Source: Mycolicibacterium sp. CBMA 247
GTDB lineage: Bacteria; Actinomycetota; Actinomycetes; Mycobacteriales; Mycobacteriaceae
Direction of reading: 5' to 3'
Length of the DNA: 64,000 nucleotides
Assembly (NCBI RefSeq): GCF_009729095.1
Contig: NZ_VTGX01000001.1
Location: 1,550,001-1,614,000 of the forward strand
Both the position numbers and the translations under genes were made by a program. The stretch's first letter is position 1. Each line of letters begins with the position of its first letter. A model generated the notes under the pieces. It saw nothing but the letters and a program-made list of their open reading frames with translations. It did no database searches and had not been told where the DNA came from. Below, piece after piece: positions 1 through 10,183 of the stretch.

Positions 1-1002
1 GTGACGGTTCACCGTGTAGTCCACAAGTGTGGCCAGTGCGTCACGGCCGGGCCCCGCCGGCAGGCTGGCCAGCTCGTCTGAGGCCCGCGCCGCATATTGG
101 GCCACCGTCTCCTTGGCGTGCGCCATTCCGGGCGAGCGCCGCAGCAGCGCCAGCGCCTCGGCCACGTCCTCGTCGCGCTCGACCGGCCCGGCCAGCAACT
201 CGCGCAACCGGTCGGCGTCCGGCCCGGTCTCGCGCAGCGCATAGAGCACCGGCAGGGTGTGCACGCCCTCGCGCAGGTCAGTGCCCGGGACCTTGCCCGA
301 CTCGTCGGGATCGCTGTCGATATCGATGATGTCGTCGGAGATCTGGAACGCGGTGCCCACGATTCCGCCGAGCCGGTGGAGCCGCTCGATCTGCTCGTCG
401 TCGGCACCCGAGAACGTCGCGCCGAACCGTCCCGACGCCGCGATCAGGCAGGCGGTCTTCTCATAGACCACCTTGAGGTAATGGTCGACGGAGTCGACAT
501 GCTCGGCCGCGCCGCGGGTCTCGCGCATCTGGCCGGTCACCAGTTGGGCGAATGTGTCTGCAATCACACGCACCGCGTCGGGTCCGAGCCGCGAAACCAG
601 CCGGGAGGCAGTGGCGAACAGGTAGTCACCGGCCAGGATCGCGATGTTGTTGCCCCACCTGGCATTGGCGCTCGGCGCCCCGCGCCGCATCTGAGCCTCG
701 TCCATCACGTCGTCGTGGTACAGCGTGGCCAGGTGCACGAGCTCGATGACCGCACCGGCGATCGCGACGTCGGGATCATCGGGCCGGGGCCCCAAGGACG
801 CCGAGAGCACTGTGAACAGTGGGCGGAACCGTTTTCCGCCGGCCTGGAACAGATGCTGGACGGCCTCGGCCATGAGCTCATCGGCTTTGCCCAGCTCATC
901 GGACATCAGTTGTTCGATCCTGGCGACGCTGTCCCGGACGTCGGCGGCGAAGGCCGCGTCCCCGAAATCAACGCCTGCCACCACAGTCGCTGGTGTCCTC
1001 AT
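1..1002 (-). CDS. grcC1: Polyprenyl diphosphate synthase (GrcC1-like), 3' end cut by window edge
   Basis: This is an all-trans polyprenyl diphosphate synthase, which extends allylic diphosphates with isopentenyl diphosphate and probably supplies the side chain of menaquinone. The frame reads MRTPATVVAGVDFGD from the ATG at 1002 and stays open to base 1, so only the stop (and possibly a few residues) is missing. Both aspartate-rich motifs are visible: YHDDVMDE near residue 96 and SDDIIDIDSD near residue 224, plus the GGKRFRP substrate motif near residue 55. From memory it matches M. tuberculosis Rv0562 almost throughout. It is divergent from menJ, whose ATG lies 21 bp away, so the two promoters must overlap. 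Chain length cannot be read from sequence alone. Confidence 0.93.
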   Translation of the reverse strand, partial: MRTPATVVAGVDFGDAAFAADVRDSVARIEQLMSDELGKADELMAEAVQHLFQAGGKRFRPLFTVLSASLGPRPDDPDVAIAGAVIELVHLATLYHDDVMDEAQMRRGAPSANARWGNNIAILAGDYLFATASRLVSRLGPDAVRVIADTFAQLVTGQMRETRGAAEHVDSVDHYLKVVYEKTACLIAASGRFGATFSGADDEQIERLHRLGGIVGTAFQISDDIIDIDSDPDESGKVPGTDLREGVHTLPVLYALRETGPDADRLRELLAGPVERDEDVAEALALLRRSPGMAHAKETVAQYAARASDELASLPAGPGRDALATLVDYTVNRH

Positions 1003-1023
1003 TCGTCCAACATACTGGGAGCA

Positions 1024-2244
1024 ATGGATACCAAGGCAGACGTGGTCGTCATCGGCGCCGGGCCGACCGGGTCGGCGGCCGCCGCATGGGCGGCGCGAGC
1101 CGGTCGTGACGTGCTGGTAGTCGATGCGGCACAGTTCCCCCGGGACAAGGCATGCGGCGACGGGCTGACGCCCCGTGCGGTTGCCGAACTGGAACGGCTC
1201 GGCATGGGGCCGTGGCTCGATACCCGGATCCGGCATCACGGTCTGCGGATGTCGGGATTCGGCGCCGACGTCGAAGTGCCGTGGCCCGGTCCGTCGTTCC
1301 CGTCCACGGGCAGCGCAGTCCCGCGCACCGAACTCGACGACCGCATCCGCTCCGTCGCTGCCGACGACGGTGCCAAGATGCGGTTGGGCGTCAAAGCCGT
1401 TGGCGTGACGTATGACTCACGCGGACGGGTCGATTCGGTACAGCTCGATGACGGCGCCACGATCGGCTGCACCGATCTGATCGTGGCCGACGGGGCCCGC
1501 TCCACCCTGGGCCGCGTGCTGGGCCGAACCTGGCACAAGGAGACCGTCTACGGCGTGGCCATCCGCGGCTATATCGCCACACCGCGCGCCAACGAGCCGT
1601 GGATCACCTCGCATCTGGAGCTGCGCTCCCCCGAGGGCCAGGTGCTGCCCGGCTACGGCTGGATCTTCCCGCTGGGCAACGGCGAGGTGAACATCGGCGT
1701 GGGTGCACTGGCGACGGCCAAACGCCCCGCCGACGCCGCGCTGCGGCCGCTGCTGTCGTACTACACCGGGCTACGCCGCGAGGAGTGGGGATTTTCCGGC
1801 GAGCCGCGGGCCGCGCTGTCGGCGCTGCTGCCGATGGGCGGCGCGGTGTCCGGGGTGGCCGGGCCGAACTGGATGCTGGTCGGCGACGCGGCCGCCTGCG
1901 TCAACCCGCTCAACGGCGAGGGCATCGACTACGGGCTGGAGACCGGACGGCTGGCCGCCGAACTGCTGGGATCGGGCGACTATTCACACGCGTGGCCGGC
2001 ACTGCTGCAGGACCATTACGCCCACGGGTTCTCGGTCGCCCGACGGCTGGCACTGCTGCTCACCCTGCCCCGGTTCCTGCCGATGTCCGGCCCGGTCGCG
2101 ATGCGTTCCACCGCACTGATGCGCATCGCGGTGCGGGTGATGGGAAACCTGGTCACCGAAGAAGACGACGACTGGATCGCGCGGGTGTGGCGCACGGCCG
2201 GGCTGGCCTCGTGCCGACTGGATCAGCGCAAGCCGTTCAGCTGA
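1024..2244 (+). CDS. menJ: Menaquinone reductase MenJ
   Basis: This 406-residue FAD enzyme belongs to the geranylgeranyl reductase family. In mycobacteria MenJ (Rv0561c) reduces one isoprene double bond of the menaquinone-9 side chain. The N-terminal dinucleotide motif VVIGAGPTGSAAA (residues 7-19) and the downstream FAD-binding GDAAACVNPLNGEGI segment (residues 283-297) are visible. The ATG at 1024 is chosen because the frame stays open further upstream only across the antisense strand of the polyprenyl synthase. Length agrees with the family (about 408 residues). Its last 8 bases overlap the end of the convergent TspO-like gene. Placement beside a side-chain synthase supports the role. Confidence 0.93.
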   Translation: MDTKADVVVIGAGPTGSAAAAWAARAGRDVLVVDAAQFPRDKACGDGLTPRAVAELERLGMGPWLDTRIRHHGLRMSGFGADVEVPWPGPSFPSTGSAVPRTELDDRIRSVAADDGAKMRLGVKAVGVTYDSRGRVDSVQLDDGATIGCTDLIVADGARSTLGRVLGRTWHKETVYGVAIRGYIATPRANEPWITSHLELRSPEGQVLPGYGWIFPLGNGEVNIGVGALATAKRPADAALRPLLSYYTGLRREEWGFSGEPRAALSALLPMGGAVSGVAGPNWMLVGDAAACVNPLNGEGIDYGLETGRLAAELLGSGDYSHAWPALLQDHYAHGFSVARRLALLLTLPRFLPMSGPVAMRSTALMRIAVRVMGNLVTEEDDDWIARVWRTAGLASCRLDQRKPFS

Positions 2245-2722
2245 CGCGGTTGAGCATCCAGATCCGCGCGGACAGCGCCGTCGCGAACGCACACCACAGC
2301 GGATAGGGCGCCAGCACCGCGCCGGGGGCACCCTGGACCGCTACCGCGCGGCGGGTCAGATCGGCACTGCTGGCGGTCAGCGCGGCGGCGGTGACGGCCG
2401 CGGCACCGAGTTGACGCCGGGAGAAGAACACCCATGACCAGGCGGCATTGACGGCCAGGTTCACTCCCAGCGCCGCGGTGTAGGCCCGGGCCTCGTCCTG
2501 GCGACCGGCAGCACGCAACCGATCGAGAGTGCGAGCCGACACCACCGCGATGTCGGCGTAGAGGATCGGCCAGACGATCGGAAAGGCTTGGCGCGGAGGC
2601 TGAAAAGACGGCTTGCGCAACGACTCGTACCACTTCGATTGCGCGGGCCGACTGGCCAGGCCCCCGACAAAGGCAGTGGTCAATGCCGCGGTGGCCGTCT
2701 CGGCCAAGGTGATCGGTCGCAT
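2237..2722 (-). CDS. TspO/MBR-family membrane protein
   Basis: This 161-residue protein has the TspO/MBR (tryptophan-rich sensory protein) pattern: five hydrophobic segments and the family's WYESLRKPSFQPP and WPILYADIA blocks near residues 31-54, followed by NAAWSWVFF. Family members bind porphyrins and other hydrophobic ligands in membranes; the ligand here is unknown. Two in-frame starts exist; the ATG at 2722 (MRPITLAETATAA) is preferred over 2758 because the extra 12 residues are not hydrophobic or family-like. It ends inside menJ by 8 bp, a convergent overlap. Confidence 0.85.
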   Translation of the reverse strand: MRPITLAETATAALTTAFVGGLASRPAQSKWYESLRKPSFQPPRQAFPIVWPILYADIAVVSARTLDRLRAAGRQDEARAYTAALGVNLAVNAAWSWVFFSRRQLGAAAVTAAALTASSADLTRRAVAVQGAPGAVLAPYPLWCAFATALSARIWMLNRVS

Positions 2723-2841
2723 GTCTGACCACATACCCGAATCGTCGGGCGTGCACACCCCGGCGGAGGCCGTCCGTTTCTACTGCTGGGTCGCGATCCC
2801 CGAGGCGGGACAGCCCTGAGGTAGAAACCGGTGGCCGCGCG

Positions 2842-3123
2842 TCAGCGGTACTCGCACAGGTAGGCCGTCTCACTCTCGGTGCGCACCTGGAACTTGCTGT
2901 CGGCGGGCACGGTGAATTGTGTTCCGGCCGCGAAGGTTTCCCACTCCTGACGGCCGGGCAACTTGACGGTCAGCGCACCAGAGACCACCCGCATGATCTC
3001 GAGCTGGGAGGTGCCGAACTCGTATTCGCCGACGGCCATGACGCCCACGGTCGCAGGCCCCTCCGGCGTCGTGAAGCCGATCGATGCGACATCGCCACCG
3101 AAATACTCGTTGACCTTGAACAA
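2842..3123 (-). CDS. ppnP: Pyrimidine/purine nucleoside phosphorylase PpnP (DUF1255)
   Basis: This is a 93-residue single-domain cupin, the same size as Escherichia coli PpnP (YaiE). That family phosphorolyses diverse nucleosides to base and ribose 1-phosphate. It begins [17 protein letters not shown] and has the family's [15 protein letters not shown] and [17 protein letters not shown] blocks. It stands alone on the minus strand between the TspO-like and COG0523 genes. The function comes from the family; nothing in the context adds to it. Confidence 0.88.
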   Translation of the reverse strand: MFKVNEYFGGDVASIGFTTPEGPATVGVMAVGEYEFGTSQLEIMRVVSGALTVKLPGRQEWETFAAGTQFTVPADSKFQVRTESETAYLCEYR

Positions 3124-3184
3124 TGCAGCTCCTTGAACTCGGGTGAGCGGTCAGGATACCCGGGCGAAAATCAGCCGCCATCAG

Positions 3185-4183
3185 CTACACGAGGTAGCGC
3201 AGTACCCCGAGGATGGCCTGATCGTCGGGCGGCTCGGTGGCGACGCAGTCGCGCAATGCGGCGGTGACGGCGGCGGCGTCCATTTCGGTGCCGATCAACA
3301 CCAGCGATGTGCGCCGCGGTTCATCGGTACTCCAGCGGTGCCGCTCGAATCGCAGTGAGCTGCCCACCAATTGCAGCAGAAACCTGCGCCCGGATCCGGC
3401 CGCGCCGAAATCGAGGAACCCCTTGGCCCGGTACAGCCCGGCCGGCCGGTTCTTCAGGAAGTCCATCAGCAGGCGCGGATTCAACGGTGTGTCACTGAGA
3501 AACTCGACACTCTGATAGGCGGCGTGCTCATGCTCGTCGTGTTCGTGTGTGTCCCAGAGCATTTCGTCCAGGCTCAGCTGCGCGGCCTGCGGCACTCGCT
3601 CGGGCGGGTCGATCAGCAGGGTCGGGTCGAGCCGGGCGAACTCGGTGGGCAGCACCGGCACCTGCGGATTGAGCGCGGCCACCTTGTCGCGCACCGCGGA
3701 CAATTCGTCGGCGCCGACGCAGTCGGCCTTGTTGAGCACCACCAGGTCGGCCACCCGCGCGCTGTGCCCCAGATCGGCGCGGGTGAATTCCACCGCGTCG
3801 ACGACGAGCACCAATCCCGCGTAGTGGTAGCGCTTGTCCTCGGCGGTGGCGATGGTGCGGGCCAGGGTGGCCGGTTCGGCCAACCCGCTGGCCTCAACCA
3901 CGATGAGATCCAGTCGGGGTTTGACGGCCGCGAGCTTGCCCAGCATCTCGCCGGCTTCTTCGGCGTCCACCGCACAGCAGATGCACCCGTTGGACAGTGA
4001 CGCCATCGCGTCGACCTGGCCGGCCACCAGCATGGCGTCGATATTGACGGCGCCGAAGTCGTTGACCAGCGCACCGATGCGGACGCCGCGGCTGTTGCGC
4101 AGCAGGTGGTTGAGCAGCGTGGTCTTGCCGGCGCCGAGATGCCCGGCGACCGCCAGCACGGGTACCGATCCGGTCGACGTCAC
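3185..4183 (-). CDS. COG0523 (CobW/G3E) metallochaperone GTPase
   Basis: This 332-residue G3E GTPase has a Walker A motif GHLGAGKTTLLN (residues 14-25), the metal-binding CICC motif of the COG0523 family (near residue 68), an NKAD guanine-specificity motif near residue 151, and a C-terminal CobW domain. A histidine-rich linker (DTHEHDEHEHAAYQ) precedes the C-terminal domain, which suggests Zn, Co or Ni handling. The family includes CobW, UreG-like and ZNG1-type zinc chaperones. No metal enzyme or Zur gene is adjacent, so the client is unknown. I saw no clear Zur box upstream, but this was judged by eye only. Confidence 0.88.
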   Translation of the reverse strand: MTSTGSVPVLAVAGHLGAGKTTLLNHLLRNSRGVRIGALVNDFGAVNIDAMLVAGQVDAMASLSNGCICCAVDAEEAGEMLGKLAAVKPRLDLIVVEASGLAEPATLARTIATAEDKRYHYAGLVLVVDAVEFTRADLGHSARVADLVVLNKADCVGADELSAVRDKVAALNPQVPVLPTEFARLDPTLLIDPPERVPQAAQLSLDEMLWDTHEHDEHEHAAYQSVEFLSDTPLNPRLLMDFLKNRPAGLYRAKGFLDFGAAGSGRRFLLQLVGSSLRFERHRWSTDEPRRTSLVLIGTEMDAAAVTAALRDCVATEPPDDQAILGVLRYLV

Positions 4184-4336
4184 CGGGCCATCGTAGGGTT
4201 ATTGGGAATTGTTTTCAGTAAGCGGGTCAGGTCCGTGCCGCATCGGGCGATCCGGGCCTGTCCTCGATCATGGTGAGCGACCGCTGAGGTACGGGATTTA
4301 CGGCGTGTCGGCGTACAGACACGGGCGCTCGCGGGG

Positions 4337-5029
4337 CTAGGGGGTCGGCTTGGTCGCCGCGTGCAGCGCCACGATGCCGCCGGTCAGATTGCGCCACTTG
4401 ACCTGTGACCAGCCGGCGGCACCGATGCGCCGTGCCAGCTCGGCCTGATCCGGCCAGGCCCGGATCGACTCGGCCAGATAGACGTAGGCGTCCGGGTTGC
4501 TCGACACCGCGCTGGCTATCCGCGGCAGCGCCTGCATCAGGTACTCCTTGTAGAGCGTGGCGAATGCGCGGTTGGTCGGCGTGGAGAACTCGCAGACCAC
4601 CAACCGGCCACCGGGCCGGGTCACCCGCGCCATCTCGCGCAGCCCCTCCACATGGTCGACCACGTTGCGCAACCCGAAGCTGATGGTGACCGCGTCGAAC
4701 ACCCCGTCGGCGAACGGCAGCCGGGTGGCGTCGGCCCCTACCTTGGGCACCGGGCGTGAGGCCCCCGCCGCGAGCATGCCCACCGAGAAGTCAGCCGCCA
4801 CACACCACGCGCCCGACGACGCCAACTCAACCGTCGACACCGCCGTGCCCGCGGCGAGGTCCAGCACCTTGTCACCGGGGCCGACGCCCAGCGCCGCACG
4901 GGTCTCCCTGCGCCAGAACCGGTCCTGCCCGAGCGACAACACCGTGTTGGTCAAGTCGTAGCGTCGCGCCACGGCATCGAACATCGAGGCCACTTCGTGG
5001 GGGTTCTTCTCCAGGCTCGCTCGACTCAC
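4337..5029 (-). CDS. menG: Demethylmenaquinone methyltransferase MenG (UbiE)
   Basis: This 230-residue SAM-dependent C-methyltransferase catalyses the last step of menaquinone synthesis, demethylmenaquinone to menaquinone. Visible family marks are [18 protein letters not shown] (residues 24-41), SAM motif [16 protein letters not shown] (residues 56-70), and the UbiE signature FGLRNV (near residue 116). It corresponds to M. tuberculosis Rv0558, annotated menH or ubiE in different sources. It is transcribed away from the SDR at 5192. The 153 bp between it and the COG0523 gene hold no obvious gene. Confidence 0.94.
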   Translation of the reverse strand: MSRASLEKNPHEVASMFDAVARRYDLTNTVLSLGQDRFWRRETRAALGVGPGDKVLDLAAGTAVSTVELASSGAWCVAADFSVGMLAAGASRPVPKVGADATRLPFADGVFDAVTISFGLRNVVDHVEGLREMARVTRPGGRLVVCEFSTPTNRAFATLYKEYLMQALPRIASAVSSNPDAYVYLAESIRAWPDQAELARRIGAAGWSQVKWRNLTGGIVALHAATKPTP

Positions 5030-5191
5030 GACGCTGACGCTACCGGGCGCCGGTCAATACATTGACAGTGACCAAAACCGTGGCGCCCGGTAGTCGGCCC
5101 CTGTGGGCTTCCTGCAAGTCGGATGCCCCGGGAATGGGCAGGGGTATCCGACGCCTTGAACCGCAGGGAACGAAACGTCGAAGGGTTGATC

Positions 5192-6016
5192 ATGAGTGCA
5201 AAAGTGTGGTTCATCACCGGTGCGTCGCGAGGCTTCGGCCGGGAGTGGACGATCGCTGCCCTGGACCGGGGCGACAAGGTGGCCGCCACGGCCCGCGACA
5301 CCGCGACACTGACCGACCTGGCCGACAAGTACGGCGACGCGTTGCTGCCGATCCGGCTGGACGTCACCGACCGCGACGCCGACTTCGATGCCGTCAAACA
5401 GGCCCACGATCACTTCGGCCGGCTCGACATCGTCGTCAACAATGCCGGCTACGGCCAGTTCGGGTTCATCGAGGAGCTGTCGGAAGCCGACGCCCGCGAT
5501 CAGATCGAAACGAACGTCTTCGGCGCGCTGTGGATCACCCAGGCCGCTCTGCCCTACCTGCGCGCGCAGGGCAGCGGGCACATCATCCAGGTGTCCTCGA
5601 TCGGCGGCATCACCGCGTTCCCGCTGGTCGGCATGTACCACGCGTCCAAGTGGGCGCTGGAAGGGTTTTCGCAGTCACTGGCCCAGGAGGTCGCACCGTT
5701 CGGTGTGCATGTGACGCTGATCGAGCCGGGCGGGTTCTCCACCGACTGGGCCGGATCCTCGGCCAGACATGCTGCCCCGCTGGCGGATTACGACGAGGCA
5801 CGTGCCGCCGCACAGCGGGCCCGGGAGCAGCGCAGCTCCCAGCCCGGTGACCCCAAGGCGTCAGCCGAGGCGGTACTCAGGATCGTCGACGCCGAAAACC
5901 CACCGCTGCGAGTGTTCTTCGGCGAGCTGCCGCTGCAGCTGACGAAGGCCGATTACGAGAGCCGGCTGGCGACATGGGAGCAGTGGCAGCCGGTGTCCGT
6001 CCTGGCACAGGGCTGA
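5192..6016 (+). CDS. Short-chain dehydrogenase/reductase
   Basis: This is a 274-residue classical SDR. The cofactor motif TGASRGFGR is at residues 9-17, NNAGYGQFG lies near residue 85, and the catalytic Tyr/Lys pair occurs as YHASK near residue 149. The ATG at 5192 is preferred over the in-frame ATG at 5123 because the Rossmann fold begins directly after it and a purine-rich stretch (gaagg) precedes it. Such proteins are often annotated as oxidoreductases of unknown substrate. It ends 10 bp before a palindromic repeat that separates it from the convergent mgtA. Confidence 0.85.
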   Translation: MSAKVWFITGASRGFGREWTIAALDRGDKVAATARDTATLTDLADKYGDALLPIRLDVTDRDADFDAVKQAHDHFGRLDIVVNNAGYGQFGFIEELSEADARDQIETNVFGALWITQAALPYLRAQGSGHIIQVSSIGGITAFPLVGMYHASKWALEGFSQSLAQEVAPFGVHVTLIEPGGFSTDWAGSSARHAAPLADYDEARAAAQRAREQRSSQPGDPKASAEAVLRIVDAENPPLRVFFGELPLQLTKADYESRLATWEQWQPVSVLAQG

Positions 6017-6026
6017 TTTCCCTGCG

Positions 6027-6084
6027 CGAGCAGACGCGAAAGTACCCGACACGCCACAGTTTTGGGTACTTATGCGTCTGCTCG
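6027..6084. terminator. Palindromic repeat, copy 1, between convergent genes
   Basis: Arms of 21 bases (6027-6047 and 6064-6084) match at 19 of 21 positions around a 16-base loop. The outer part is CGAGCAGACGC and its complement. The same outer arm recurs at 36084-36149. Both copies lie between tail-to-tail genes, here the SDR and mgtA, which fits a bidirectional terminator or REP-like element. Confidence 0.75.
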
Positions 6085-6106
6085 CCGAGGTAATGAGGTA
6101 GGGGTT

Positions 6107-7234
6107 TCAGGCGGCGCGCAACTGGCGCAGGCCCTGCACGGCCTCGTAATGGCCGATCAGCTCGTCGCAGATGACCGGCCAGGTACGGCCCAGCACACTG
6201 CGGCGTGCGGCCAGTGAATAGCGTGGCCGCTCGGCGATCAGATGCTCGACGGACGCGGGCAGCATCGACTCGAATTCGTCGACGGCAAGCAGCATCCCGG
6301 TACGGTACGGCGCCACCAGATCCCTGGGCCCGCCGGCATCGGGCGCGATCACCGGCAACCCGGAGGCCATCGCCTCCTGCACGGCCTGGCAGAACGTCTC
6401 GTGCTCGCCGGGGTGGACGAACACGTCCATGCTGGCATAGGCCGCGGCCAGTTCCGGCCCGCGCAATTCACCGGTGAAAACCGCTGTAGGCAATGCAGTT
6501 TGGAGTTTGGCACGGTCCACCCCGGCGCCCACCACCACCAGTTGCAGATCGTCGCGCCCGGCCAGCACGGCCAGTCGCTCCACGTGCTTCTCGGGGGCCA
6601 ACCGCCCGACGAACCCGACGATCGGTTTGCCGTCCGGCGACCACGAAGCCCGCAGCCGCTCATCACGGGCCGACGGCGCGAAACCGGTGATGTCGACCCC
6701 GCGCGCCCACTTGAACACGCGGGGAATCCGGTGGGCTTCAAGGTTTTCCATCGCCGAGGTGGACGGCGCCAGGGTGCGGTCCGCCTTGCTGTGCAGCCGA
6801 CGCGTCCAGGCCCATGACGCACGTGAAAGGACGCCCACCCCGTAGCTCTCGGCGAATCCGGCGATATCGGTCTGGAACACGGCCACTGTCGGCACACCCA
6901 GGTACCGGGCGGCGTGCACGCCGCCCCAGCCCAGCAGCGCGGGCGAGGCGAGATGCACCACATCGGGGTCGAAGCCGCGCAACACATTCACCATCCGGGG
7001 CCGCGGCACACCCAGCGGCAGTGAGGTGACCTTGGGGAACATCCGCGAGGGCACCCGGTGCACCCGCACACCGTCATGCACACGTTCGGCCGGCGGCTGA
7101 CCCCGCGGGGTGTCCGGGGCGATGACGAGTACCTCGTGGCCGGTGCGGCCGAGATGCTCGATCACCCGAAGCACCGAGTTGGTGACGCCGTTGACATTCG
7201 GGAGGAAAGACTCTGCAACGATCGCAACGCGCAC
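6107..7234 (-). CDS. mgtA: GDP-mannose-dependent alpha-mannosyltransferase (MgtA-like)
   Basis: This 375-residue GT4 glycosyltransferase corresponds to M. tuberculosis Rv0557 (MgtA, formerly called PimB), which mannosylates a glucuronosyl diacylglycerol in the envelope. It begins [21 protein letters not shown] at a GTG (7234); the open frame extends 61 residues further upstream but that part has no family character. The nucleotide-sugar domain contains [13 protein letters not shown], and the EX7E-type catalytic segment is [12 protein letters not shown]. Length agrees with the 378-residue homologue. It is divergent from the thioredoxin-fold lipoprotein, about 90 bp away. Confidence 0.9.
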   Translation of the reverse strand: MRVAIVAESFLPNVNGVTNSVLRVIEHLGRTGHEVLVIAPDTPRGQPPAERVHDGVRVHRVPSRMFPKVTSLPLGVPRPRMVNVLRGFDPDVVHLASPALLGWGGVHAARYLGVPTVAVFQTDIAGFAESYGVGVLSRASWAWTRRLHSKADRTLAPSTSAMENLEAHRIPRVFKWARGVDITGFAPSARDERLRASWSPDGKPIVGFVGRLAPEKHVERLAVLAGRDDLQLVVVGAGVDRAKLQTALPTAVFTGELRGPELAAAYASMDVFVHPGEHETFCQAVQEAMASGLPVIAPDAGGPRDLVAPYRTGMLLAVDEFESMLPASVEHLIAERPRYSLAARRSVLGRTWPVICDELIGHYEAVQGLRQLRAA

Positions 7235-7323
7235 ACCTGGATGTTCCCAGCGGCACCTGTCGTCTGGGTAGCGTCCCGGGATACGACACGCTAAAACCTG
7301 ATGCTCGGGGCTAGGGTTGCCGC

Positions 7324-8004
7324 ATGCGATTGTCCCGCGTTGCTGCAGCGATGCTGGCCGTGCTGGCGCTGTCCACCGCCGGTTGCACCCGGCTGGTCGA
7401 CGGTACCGCGCAGGCAAACGGAAACCAGCCCGGCAGCGAGATCACCGAGGACGGCTGGGGTATCCAGGTCGGGTATCCGGATGCGCCCGCCCAGATCGAG
7501 TTTTTCACCGAACCGCAGTGCCCGGCGTGCGCGCACCTGCAACATGAGGCCGGCGACGCCATCGCTGCCGCCGTCGGCCAGGGCCGGCTCGCGGTGACGT
7601 ACCGGCCGCTGACCTTCCTGGACGGGTCGGTCACCGACTATTCGGCCCGGGTGGCCAACGCCCTGTTCCTGGCCGCGGGCCCGAACACCACCGGAACGGC
7701 GTTCCAGGCGTTCGTGGAGGACCTGTGGGGTCATCAGGACGCCGAGGGCTCGCCCGGCCCCACCGACGACGCGATAGCCGCCATGGCCTCCGAGAGCGGG
7801 GTCGGCGCCGAGCAGACCGACAAGATCGCAGCCGGCGCACAGGCCGTCGACTCCGAGCAGCTCAACGATGCCAACTCGGACCTGCTCGGCGAGACGGCCG
7901 ACTCGGTTGCCACCCCGACCATCTACGACCTGGTCGGTGAGAAGGTGGTCGACACCAGCGACCCCGAATGGCTGGCGAAGCTGCTGGCGACGCCTACGAG
8001 CTGA
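7324..8004 (+). CDS. Thioredoxin-fold (DsbA-like) lipoprotein
   Basis: This 226-residue protein has a lipoprotein signal peptide: [21 protein letters not shown], with lipobox STAGC and lipidated Cys near residue 21. Its thioredoxin-like domain resembles mycobacterial DsbA-type proteins: [14 protein letters not shown] near residues 60-73 gives a CPAC active site, and [10 protein letters not shown] near residue 198 supplies the cis-proline. It should therefore act outside the membrane in disulfide chemistry. It overlaps the convergent DUF3592-like gene by 11 bp. No M. tuberculosis counterpart at this position comes to mind, so it may be an insertion between the mgtA and Rv0556 equivalents. Confidence 0.83.
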   Translation: MRLSRVAAAMLAVLALSTAGCTRLVDGTAQANGNQPGSEITEDGWGIQVGYPDAPAQIEFFTEPQCPACAHLQHEAGDAIAAAVGQGRLAVTYRPLTFLDGSVTDYSARVANALFLAAGPNTTGTAFQAFVEDLWGHQDAEGSPGPTDDAIAAMASESGVGAEQTDKIAAGAQAVDSEQLNDANSDLLGETADSVATPTIYDLVGEKVVDTSDPEWLAKLLATPTS

Positions 8005-8509
8005 CCGGGCTCCGTCGTCGCTGCACAAAGGCAAGCGACACCAGCGCCGCGCCCGCGACCAACCAGCCCACCACGGCGATCGACCCGGCCGGGATGATCG
8101 CCAGCGATGCGTCGCGGTCACGCACCCGCACCAGGTCGGGATTGTTCTTGTCGTACTCGACGTAGATCCGCATCCCGGCGTCGAGTTCGGAGGGATACAG
8201 AACACCCAGCTCGGGGCGGTAGGTCACGCGGTCCGGCGTCACGAACTCGATCGTCGAGCGCCGTTGCCCGGCGCTGAGCACCTCGGCGGCCGCCACCCCC
8301 ATGTTGCGCTCGATCTGCTGGTCGTTGCGCCAGGCGCCGAGCACCAACAGCACCGACTGCAAGGTCACCAGGCACGCGGCGATCACGACTCCGACCCGGA
8401 CCCGCCGGATGATCCGCTGCGACCGCGTCTCACCCGCTTCGCCGTACAGGTGCGGGATCAGGGCCTGCACCAACGCCCGGAACCGCGCCGCGATCTCCGC
8501 CGGCCTCAC
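7994..8509 (-). CDS. DUF3592-like membrane protein (Rv0556 equivalent)
   Basis: This 171-residue protein has two predicted membrane segments: [24 protein letters not shown] (about residues 38-61) and a C-terminal one (about residues 139-160). The extracytoplasmic stretch between them, with [26 protein letters not shown], resembles DUF3592. It overlaps the menD stop by 4 bp and is surely co-transcribed with menD. The same gene follows menD in M. tuberculosis (Rv0556). Function unknown; conservation beside menD hints at a respiratory or envelope role. Confidence 0.8.
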   Translation of the reverse strand: MRPAEIAARFRALVQALIPHLYGEAGETRSQRIIRRVRVGVVIAACLVTLQSVLLVLGAWRNDQQIERNMGVAAAEVLSAGQRRSTIEFVTPDRVTYRPELGVLYPSELDAGMRIYVEYDKNNPDLVRVRDRDASLAIIPAGSIAVVGWLVAGAALVSLAFVQRRRSPVSS

Positions 8510-10143
8510 AAGGCGGCCTTGATCGACGCATGCAGCGCACGCAGCGACGACCGGTCGGCCTTCACCTCCAGCACCCGCATGCCCTCGAAAGGTTCGGCCA
8601 GGGCGGCAGGAAGATCGTCAACCTCCATCTGCCTGCTGTCCACGTGATAAGCCCGGCACAAGGCAGCGACGTCCACATCGTGCGGGGTACCGAAGACCCG
8701 CGACGACACGTCGGAGAACCGCGGATCACCCTGCTCCAGCAGCTCGAAGATGCCACCGCCGTTGTCGTTGGACACCACGATGGTCAGGTTGCGCGGCGTC
8801 GGCTCGGTGGGTCCGACCAACAGGCCAGAACTGTCGTGCACGAACGTCAGATCGCCGATCAGCGCGATGGTCCGGCCCTGGTGCGCCAGCGCCGCCCCGA
8901 TCGCCGTCGACACCGTGCCGTCGATGCCGGCCACACCGCGATTGGAACGCACCTTGACACCCTCGACGTTCAGCCCGACCAGCGCGGCATCACGCACCGG
9001 GTTGGAGGCCCCGAGCACCAGCTGATCCCCGGGGCGCAGCGCGTCGGCAACGGCGGCGGCCACGTGCAGACCGGTGGTCAGCGGGTGCGCCGCGAGCTGC
9101 TGACGCACCGCCGCCACGGCGTGCCGGTGGACCTCGGCGCAGCGGTTCAGCCAGCCCGGATCGGGGGTGCCGGTGGTCACCGCCCGGGTGCCGGTGGCCG
9201 TCGAATTGCCTGAGACGTCGGGCCAGCGCGGGCCGGTGGTCAGCGCGTAGACCGGCACCGCGGGATCGGCCAGCAGCGCCGAGACCGGCCGGTGCAGGGT
9301 GGGCCGACCCAGCATGATGACCTGTTTCGGGTGCACCAGGTTCAGCGCCAGCGGGTGTAGCGGATTCTGTGGCAGCGGGGCGGTGGGCTCGGCGACCGTC
9401 GGCAACCCGGCCAGGTTGGGGTGCACGCCGGCGCCGTGGCCGGCGATCACCACGGTGTCGGGCGTGAGGTCGATCTCCAGCGGCTGGTCGAAACTCACCG
9501 GTGGCGTGTAGGTCCAGGGCTTGCCGTCCGGCCGGCCCGCCGGGAACGACGTCTCCCCGTGCGCACTGTCGGGGACCAAGGGCTCCCGCAGCGGGATGTC
9601 GAACTGCACCGGGCCGGCGTTGGCGCTGCGCGATCCGGTGGCCGCCGCCAGCACCCGGCAGGTCGCCGAGCGCCACTGGGCGTTGTGGGACTCGAGGTCG
9701 CCCGGGTGCGTCCCGGTCAGATCGGGAGCCAGCCCGAGGCTGATATTGGCCCGCACCTGGGTACCGAAGTAACCCATCTGTTCGAAGGTCTGGTTGGCGC
9801 CGGTGCCCAACAGTTCATAGGGCCGGTTGGCGCTCAGCACGATCAGCGGCACCCGGGCGTAATTGGCCTCCACCACGGCGGGGCCGAGGTTGGCCACCGC
9901 GGTGCCAGAGGTCATGGCAATACAGACGGGCGCGCGCTCTGCCACCGCCAGCCCGACGGCCAGGAAGCCGGCTGTGCGCTCATCGATGCGGACGTGCAGG
10001 CGAATCCGCCCGGCACGGTCGGCATCGGACAGCGCGAAAGCCAGCGGGGCGTTACGCGAGCCCGGGCACAACACCACATCGCGGACGCCGCCACGGATGA
10101 GTTCGTCGACGACTACGCGCGCCTGTGCCGTCGATGGGTTCAC
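8506..10143 (-). CDS. menD: 2-succinyl-5-enolpyruvyl-6-hydroxy-3-cyclohexene-1-carboxylate synthase MenD
   Basis: This 545-residue thiamine-diphosphate enzyme joins 2-oxoglutarate to isochorismate in menaquinone synthesis. It starts [19 protein letters not shown] and shows the MenD marks [15 protein letters not shown] (near residue 24), [15 protein letters not shown] (near residue 52) and the ThDP/Mg-binding [12 protein letters not shown] (near residue 432). Two adjacent GTG codons (10146 and 10143) could start it; the second matches the M. tuberculosis Rv0555 N-terminus and has better spacing from AAGG. Downstream it is coupled to the DUF3592-like gene by a 4-bp overlap. Confidence 0.95.
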   Translation of the reverse strand: MNPSTAQARVVVDELIRGGVRDVVLCPGSRNAPLAFALSDADRAGRIRLHVRIDERTAGFLAVGLAVAERAPVCIAMTSGTAVANLGPAVVEANYARVPLIVLSANRPYELLGTGANQTFEQMGYFGTQVRANISLGLAPDLTGTHPGDLESHNAQWRSATCRVLAAATGSRSANAGPVQFDIPLREPLVPDSAHGETSFPAGRPDGKPWTYTPPVSFDQPLEIDLTPDTVVIAGHGAGVHPNLAGLPTVAEPTAPLPQNPLHPLALNLVHPKQVIMLGRPTLHRPVSALLADPAVPVYALTTGPRWPDVSGNSTATGTRAVTTGTPDPGWLNRCAEVHRHAVAAVRQQLAAHPLTTGLHVAAAVADALRPGDQLVLGASNPVRDAALVGLNVEGVKVRSNRGVAGIDGTVSTAIGAALAHQGRTIALIGDLTFVHDSSGLLVGPTEPTPRNLTIVVSNDNGGGIFELLEQGDPRFSDVSSRVFGTPHDVDVAALCRAYHVDSRQMEVDDLPAALAEPFEGMRVLEVKADRSSLRALHASIKAAL

Positions 10144-10183
10144 CACTTCACCTTATTCGTCGGCCTGATCGTGAGCCTATTCG

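Noticed and set aside
97-1023. A long open frame in front of menJ that would add 309 residues
   Set aside because: It is antisense to the polyprenyl diphosphate synthase and has no domain similarity; MenJ begins at 1024 with the expected FAD motif.
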